Assembly (NCBI RefSeq): GCF_040802235.1
Contig: NC_133170.1
Coordinates: 5,161,001 to 5,225,000, forward strand
Origin: Manis javanica
Taxonomy: Eukaryota > Chordata > Mammalia > Pholidota > Manidae
Direction of reading: 5' to 3'
DNA length: 64,000 nt
Shown here: positions 59,304 through 64,000 of the stretch, piece after piece
Numbering within the stretch: the first letter of the stretch is position 1
Layout: every line of letters starts with the position of its first letter
Position numbers and translations under genes: made by a program
Notes under the pieces: generated by a model
Told to the model about the DNA's origin: nothing
Seen by the model: only the letters and a program-made list of their open reading frames with translations
The model's database searches: none

Positions 59304-59956
59304 ATATATTATTTTGCGGATAAAGAAATAGGCAAATCTGTTTCCCCTGCACCCCGACTGTGATTAGAAATAATTTACAAATTTGAATATTTAGTTAAAG
59401 AAAAACTTTCAATCGATTAGCAGAAGGCAAAAGCTGTGTCTTGTCTGAAGATATGGAATTTAGACCAAGGTTGAAACATGGTCCCTGCGCACAGAGAACC
59501 AGCAAGATCACGGCACAGATTTGAAAGAAACTGAGTATGATATGGGACATTGTGTATTTATATTCTGATTGTGTGGCCTTGGCTATAAAGGAACAATTCA
59601 AAGAAAGGCAAGGTCAGTGTGAAATGAAATAGGGACAGCTCTGTGAAGGAGGTGGGATTAACAGGGCATCCTTGAATGCAAAAAAGAATGACAAAATCTT
59701 AGGCTTCTGATTACTTGACACAGTTTTGACCTTAGCTTTAGTGCCCGGTTATCTTTTCTTCAGGGAAGAGAACCGATCCCAGGGCTTCACTTGCTAATTA
59801 TATTTTTATTCCTAAACCACTGCTTATACTCTAAACTTTTCCCTGTTTTTATCTTTTTGGTCTTGGTGCTGGTCACCATAAACCTGAGGTGGCTGAGTTC
59901 AATGATTCATACAAAGACATTACTTTGATGAGATTAGTGGTTTTTCACTGTAAAAA
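59304..59956 (+). other. Intron of the GH31 relic; nothing recognised
   Basis: No repeat or coding signal recognised. Confidence 0.35.
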
Positions 59957-60046
59957 TCTAAGTTTACATCAGATCCTCAGGCTCATCAAATTAACAAGGC
60001 ACTCCTTTGGGGGCCGGCTGTCATGATCACTCCAGTTCTTAAAGAG
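59957..60046 (+). pseudogene. GH31 relic, exon equivalent to the start of GAA exon 16
   Basis: Frame KFTSDPQAHQINKALLWG, then PAVMITPVLKE, is followed at 60047 by a perfect donor GTGAGT. It aligns with the family run 'STWxVxxQFLWGPxxLITPVLxE', which lies at the end of the catalytic barrel. It is open. The 5' limit is uncertain: an AG at 59979-59980 would give 66 nt, while alignment suggests coding similarity starts about 24 nt earlier. Together with the exon at 58944 it shows that the relic keeps gene order at its 3' side. Confidence 0.8.
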
Positions 60047-60530
60047 GTGAGTACTAGAATTTTCTATCAGCGCAGTATAGCTATTTATAGCAGTTTATAT
60101 CAGTGCCATTTGAGACTGACAGACCAGTCCAGGTTTGCCTTATTAGCCTATTTTTTCCTACATCATTTTGATTCTTATATTTGAAAATGGTGTACTGACA
60201 TGTTTTACTTCATATAAAATATACCTCACACTAGGTAAATCTGAGAGAAAACTAAAATAATATGTCTGCTCTTCAGAGATTCTGAAATTGGTTTCAAGGT
60301 AATTTGCAGAAATAGTATATTACACCCCAAAATATATGCCTCATAAAAAAAGAGAAATAAAGTCTCCTTCTCATCTCTGCCAATTTAATAACAAGAAAGC
60401 TTATACTGAGAACATCAGTTGCTCCATTAGCCTTCATTAAAAAAACAAAATTCTTGATTTAAATCCATTTTTTCCTTCACTTTAAGTCACAAGGGGAGGG
60501 GATAACATGAATGTAATCTGAGGGACCCGG
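60047..60530 (+). other. Intronic sequence; nothing recognised
   Basis: Lies between the last firm GH31 exon and copy 2 of the direct repeat. Confidence 0.35.
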
Positions 60531-60660
60531 GGCTGAGGGCACATATGCAGGAAAGTGGGCAGGAGGCGATGTCCTGAGGATGATTTGCTAACAAATCTGT
60601 GCAAACTCTTGGAACCAAATATCGGGATTCCTGGAGGTAGAAGTATTTGCATAGTTGCCT
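60531..60660 (+). repeat. Direct repeat, copy 2 (about 130 bp)
   Basis: Second copy of the block at 59176-59303, 1.36 kb downstream in the same orientation. Confidence 0.92.
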
Positions 60661-60800
60661 GTTTCTTTTGTTGAATTTCTCTAGCTTTGATGAACTTACC
60701 ACAGCTACAAAGGAGCTGAAATTGGGCTTTTATGAGATTCTTCAAAGTAACTATATTCCATTTTCTGAATTGTTCATAACCTCAGTACTGATGTACGAAT

Positions 60801-60867
60801 CTATGTGTGTGTATATCTGCATATGTGTGTGTGCATGTGTGTGTATATATAGAGATATATACACACA
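60801..60867. repeat. (TG)n/(TA)n microsatellite with 13-bp hairpin
   Basis: Alternating TG and TA runs. Positions 60838-60850 pair perfectly with 60855-60867 around agag. Confidence 0.85.
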
Positions 60868-63156
60868 AATATACATGCCCTGTACTTAGTAAGAACTCAA
60901 AAAGTTTTTAAAATAAATTGATGCTTCCTGTTTTACATTTTTCCTAACAATATGACAGTTATCATTGAGCTAAAATGCTACAAAGTAATTGTGTGATTAG
61001 TAATAAAACACATCTACGTTGTAGTAAGGCTAATCAATATTCTGAAGTGTAGAAAACAAAATTAGGCTTTGTTGGAAAATATTATGAACAACATAACAGT
61101 AAATTCCCATACTCCAGACATGAAATATATTAGATTCTCTTGTGCTACTGTATAATCATGTATGATTGACTAACATTGGGTTTTAATGCTAAATAATACA
61201 GGATTCAATATCCAGAGAGCCAGATATATTTTTACTGACATATTTTAATTCAACAAAATTTTTTGAGAAGCCAACTGTTTTTATTTTTCAAAAAAAGCAA
61301 GATCCGTGTGTGTGTATTCCTTGAAGCATCCTGGTTTGACTTTTATACAGTTCATATTTTAGATATTTTATAGAAAGTAATATAAATCCTTGAACTCAAG
61401 ATTAATATGGTATCTTTTCCACTGGTTTTACATGGCGCCTAGTGCCTTTGACTATATAATTTTGGCTTGGTTCTTTGTGAAAACCTTTGTTTAGAATTGT
61501 TCGCTCTTCTCAAAATAATAGAAGTGGGCCATATATAGACTGGCCAATATTTAAGATGAGAGACAGGATGGATTTTTATTTTTAGGAGCAGAGAAGACAT
61601 TTATTCTATGCAACTATTTAAATTCTTAAAAACAAATGAACTCCACAGTGAAGTTTCTTTACAGCAGAATGTAATAAAGATCATAATCCATTGAATCAGT
61701 TACTTTTTCTTGCAAGAAACAGAAACCCATTTAAGCTAGTTAAGAGTGGTGTTTATCAGAGGGATGTGCGTGAACTGACAAAGGAAATCTTGTGAAAATC
61801 TAAGAACAACAAGTACAACAGCCCTAGATTTCATGGAGAAATTCAGGATTCGATTGCAAAAGTTTGCAAAATTTCAGCCCAGTGTTGTGCCATTACCAAG
61901 GCTGAGCATTCGGGACCGTCTTTGTTTCACTAACAACCTGCGCCCAAAGGATCTCAGCCTGTAATAGATTCTTTGGCCCCAGCAAGAGACTTAGATTGTT
62001 ATACAGCCTTTGTGTGTCTGTGATAAGTGGCAGGCTTTCTCCGTGTTTCATAGTTCATTCTCTCAAGAAATAGAACATTGCTGATCTAATCATCTTCCCA
62101 CCGGTACACCTGGTCTCGTGGGCCCTATGAACTATGGCCTCGTGGTGGGGAAGCAATGCGACATCTCCACTGTCAGGCAGTTATTTTAACTGAATCCACT
62201 TCTCCCTTTCCTTTACCAGCTCTTGATGAGCGCTGATTGCCTAATCTCACCCAGTCTTTAAGAAAGTTTGTGGGAATAAGTTTTGACTGTAAACATAGGA
62301 CTAATCCCAAACTGGAAGAAAGGAGATGTGATCTGTTCTTCAATTACCAGTTAGTTGTGACTGGGGGAAATAGTATTAAAAATTCTCCATTCTCATGGTC
62401 AGATTATTATCTGAATTAAGCCAATGTTTTTCAAACTGTTATTTTGCAGAGGTGTTTCATAAATATCCATAAATTCTTTAATTAAATTTCATTTCTTAAT
62501 AAAATTGAACCTTCAAAAAGAGTATAGTAAAAAAACTCACACAAAAGCATTAGATACCAAATTTTAACACTTTGAAGCCCAATATCACATTGACTTGTAT
62601 TCTTGTTGATTGACTTTCAGGAAAGTAAATGTGGTTATACAGTTGAGCTTCTGAAAAAAGAAGTCTTTATGTGTTTTACATACTGGAGTTTGTAAGCTTT
62701 CCCTTTTTTTTTTTTAAACACCGCATCAGACATTTTAGTCATATTTCCTGTTAGTGAATTCCATGGATGTTTTGTTGAATTTAAGCAGTAGTCTGGGTTT
62801 CAGCTTTCTGTGCCTCCTGAAATGAATTCCTCGTTACCAGGTACGTAACAGGAGGGCTTAACCCTGGCTTGTTCTGTACAGGGGAGCGTCAGGTACCACC
62901 TTAGTGGCAGTGGTTTCTTAAAGTTCCTGCTGCTCTGGATGGGGTCCCTCTCCCCACTCATGGAGGATGCATTCCGGCAAGGCAGTTTCCAGCCAGAACA
63001 GCAGCGGTTCCAGGAACATCCCACCAGGAGACCGAGCTTGGGATTCCACCTTCCCGTTCCAGTGGACCTTCCGGTTGGGCCTGTGTCTCTCAGATCTGTC
63101 TGTGACTCCGAGGCCAGTGACAGGAGAGGGGCTCCATTGGCAGTGCAGTTATTGAT
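60868..63156. other. Unassigned sequence, possible old repeat and weak GH31 match
   Basis: At 61424-61463 the frame FYMAPSAFDYI faintly recalls the family 'AYVPDAxWYDY'. 61690-62010 resembles a known old interspersed repeat ('caagaaacagaaacccattt'), but I cannot name it. Neither is firm. Confidence 0.25.
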
Positions 63157-63230
63157 CTGTGTGTTTGTATGTGTGTATGCGTGTGTCAGAGCGTGTGCAT
63201 GTGTGCATATATGAGAGAGAGAGGAAGGGA
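63157..63230 (+). repeat. (TG)n followed by (GA)n microsatellite
   Basis: Imperfect TG/CG dinucleotide tract then gagagagaga; a 91-codon open frame across it is a by-product. Confidence 0.85.
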
Positions 63231-63957
63231 AGAAGTTGGGAGTGAGATTAGTCGATGATATATTTGAGCATTTGATCCAGTTCCAAGCTGTCCTGACCTA
63301 AACATCTTCCTATTATTATTTTTAAAACAGCTATGTTTTCTGACTTAAGAATTCTCTCCTAGGTTTTATATGAAGGCTAGGTAAGGGTCCTCAAGCTTAT
63401 CCATTTAGGTTCTATTTAATTTATCATTTTTCTCCCTGTAATCAGAGATTTTTGTCTAGCAAACAAGCAGATTATTAAGCAGTAATAATTCATCTTTCTG
63501 TTTTACATCAAAGATTCATAATAGCAAATCAGAACTCCTAATCAGCATTAATTGAAAGTAAAATCAGCTAAAAATATACATCATTATTAGAGATATTGGC
63601 TGCCATTTTTGAAAATTTGTAAAGTCCCGAAGGACCCCTCAAATTAGAACTAGATCTGTAGTTTTCAAGGACTAACTTGAATCATAGATCTATTTGAATT
63701 TTAAGTTAGTATATTGCTCTTGCCAAGAAAGAAGAGAGGAACTATTGCTAACTTTTCATTTTCTATAGGAAAAATTTAATGAAGTAAATGTATTTTATAT
63801 GAGACCAAAATGCTTCCCTTAAGGAATTTCCACTGTAACGCATCCTCTCCCAAAGTAAGGTTGTTTTATCACTCACATTGTATAATTTGCCCCTCATGAT
63901 GCAGCTTTCTCTTGCGAAGTGGTCAGGATCAAATCCTTGAGCCCTGTCTCCATTGTG

Positions 63958-64000
63958 GGATGATAGGAAGAGGGCACAGGAGTTTAGGATGATAGGAAGA
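63958..64000 (+). repeat. Start of a 29-bp tandem repeat cut by the window end
   Basis: ggatgataggaaga occurs at 63958-63971 and again at 63987-64000, a 29-bp period. The window ends in the second copy, so the array length is unknown. Confidence 0.6.

Overview
This window looks like a piece of a placental-mammal chromosome. It is mostly AT-rich non-coding DNA full of mammalian interspersed repeats (MIR, L2, L1 3' ends, MLT1-type LTRs, Tigger and hAT DNA transposons). There is no prokaryotic gene organisation, no CRISPR array and no intact protein-coding gene. The L1 3' ends resemble those of laurasiatherian mammals. I see none of the usual young lineage SINEs (primate Alu, rodent B1/B2, carnivore tRNA-Lys SINE, ruminant BovA/tA, pig PRE, equid ERE), and one 0.66-kb retroposon (19068-19729) looks lineage-specific. 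A laurasiatherian with few young SINEs, possibly a pangolin, fits, but this is a weak inference. || The main discovery is a decayed gene of glycoside hydrolase family 31 on the + strand, from the clade of lysosomal acid alpha-glucosidase (GAA), maltase-glucoamylase (MGAM) and sucrase-isomaltase (SI). It is scattered over about 56 kb as exon-sized islands: a trefoil exon (3629-3799), the start of the N-terminal beta-sandwich (6148-6250, 6452-6596), then 8718-8890, 15782-15877, 16554-16663, and, after a gap of about 40 kb, 56272-56443, 58944-59090 and 59957-60046. They appear in protein order and mostly sit between recognisable splice sites. They carry in-frame stops and frameshifts, so this is a pseudogene. 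Exons for the catalytic core (GAA exons 7-12) were not found. || Layout. 1-3.6 kb: L1 fragments and a small tandem duplication. 3.6-17 kb: 5' half of the GH31 relic, with MLT1, MIR and L2 copies and a CpG-island-like segment (11.4-12.0 kb) inside one intron. 18-20.7 kb: stacked antisense L1s split by the young-looking retroposon. 20.9-25 kb: GC-rich patches and a 34-bp minisatellite with higher-order periodicity (23793-24349). 25-39 kb: mostly unique or ancient sequence with scattered MIRs. 39.4-41.3 kb: a long L2 interrupted by an L1 tail. 44.5-46.1 kb: an L1 inserted in an older L1, then a Tigger2-like element. 47.1-48.5 kb: an antisense L2 containing an MLT1 LTR and a 92-bp inverted repeat. 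51.1-53.5 kb: a nearly full-length Tigger1 with a broken transposase. 56-60 kb: 3' half of the GH31 relic, with a duplicated 130-bp block around its last recognised exon. 60-64 kb: simple repeats and unassigned sequence. || Family names for repeats are from memory of consensus sequences, not from a database search. Repeat boundaries are approximate unless a target-site duplication or terminal repeat is stated.
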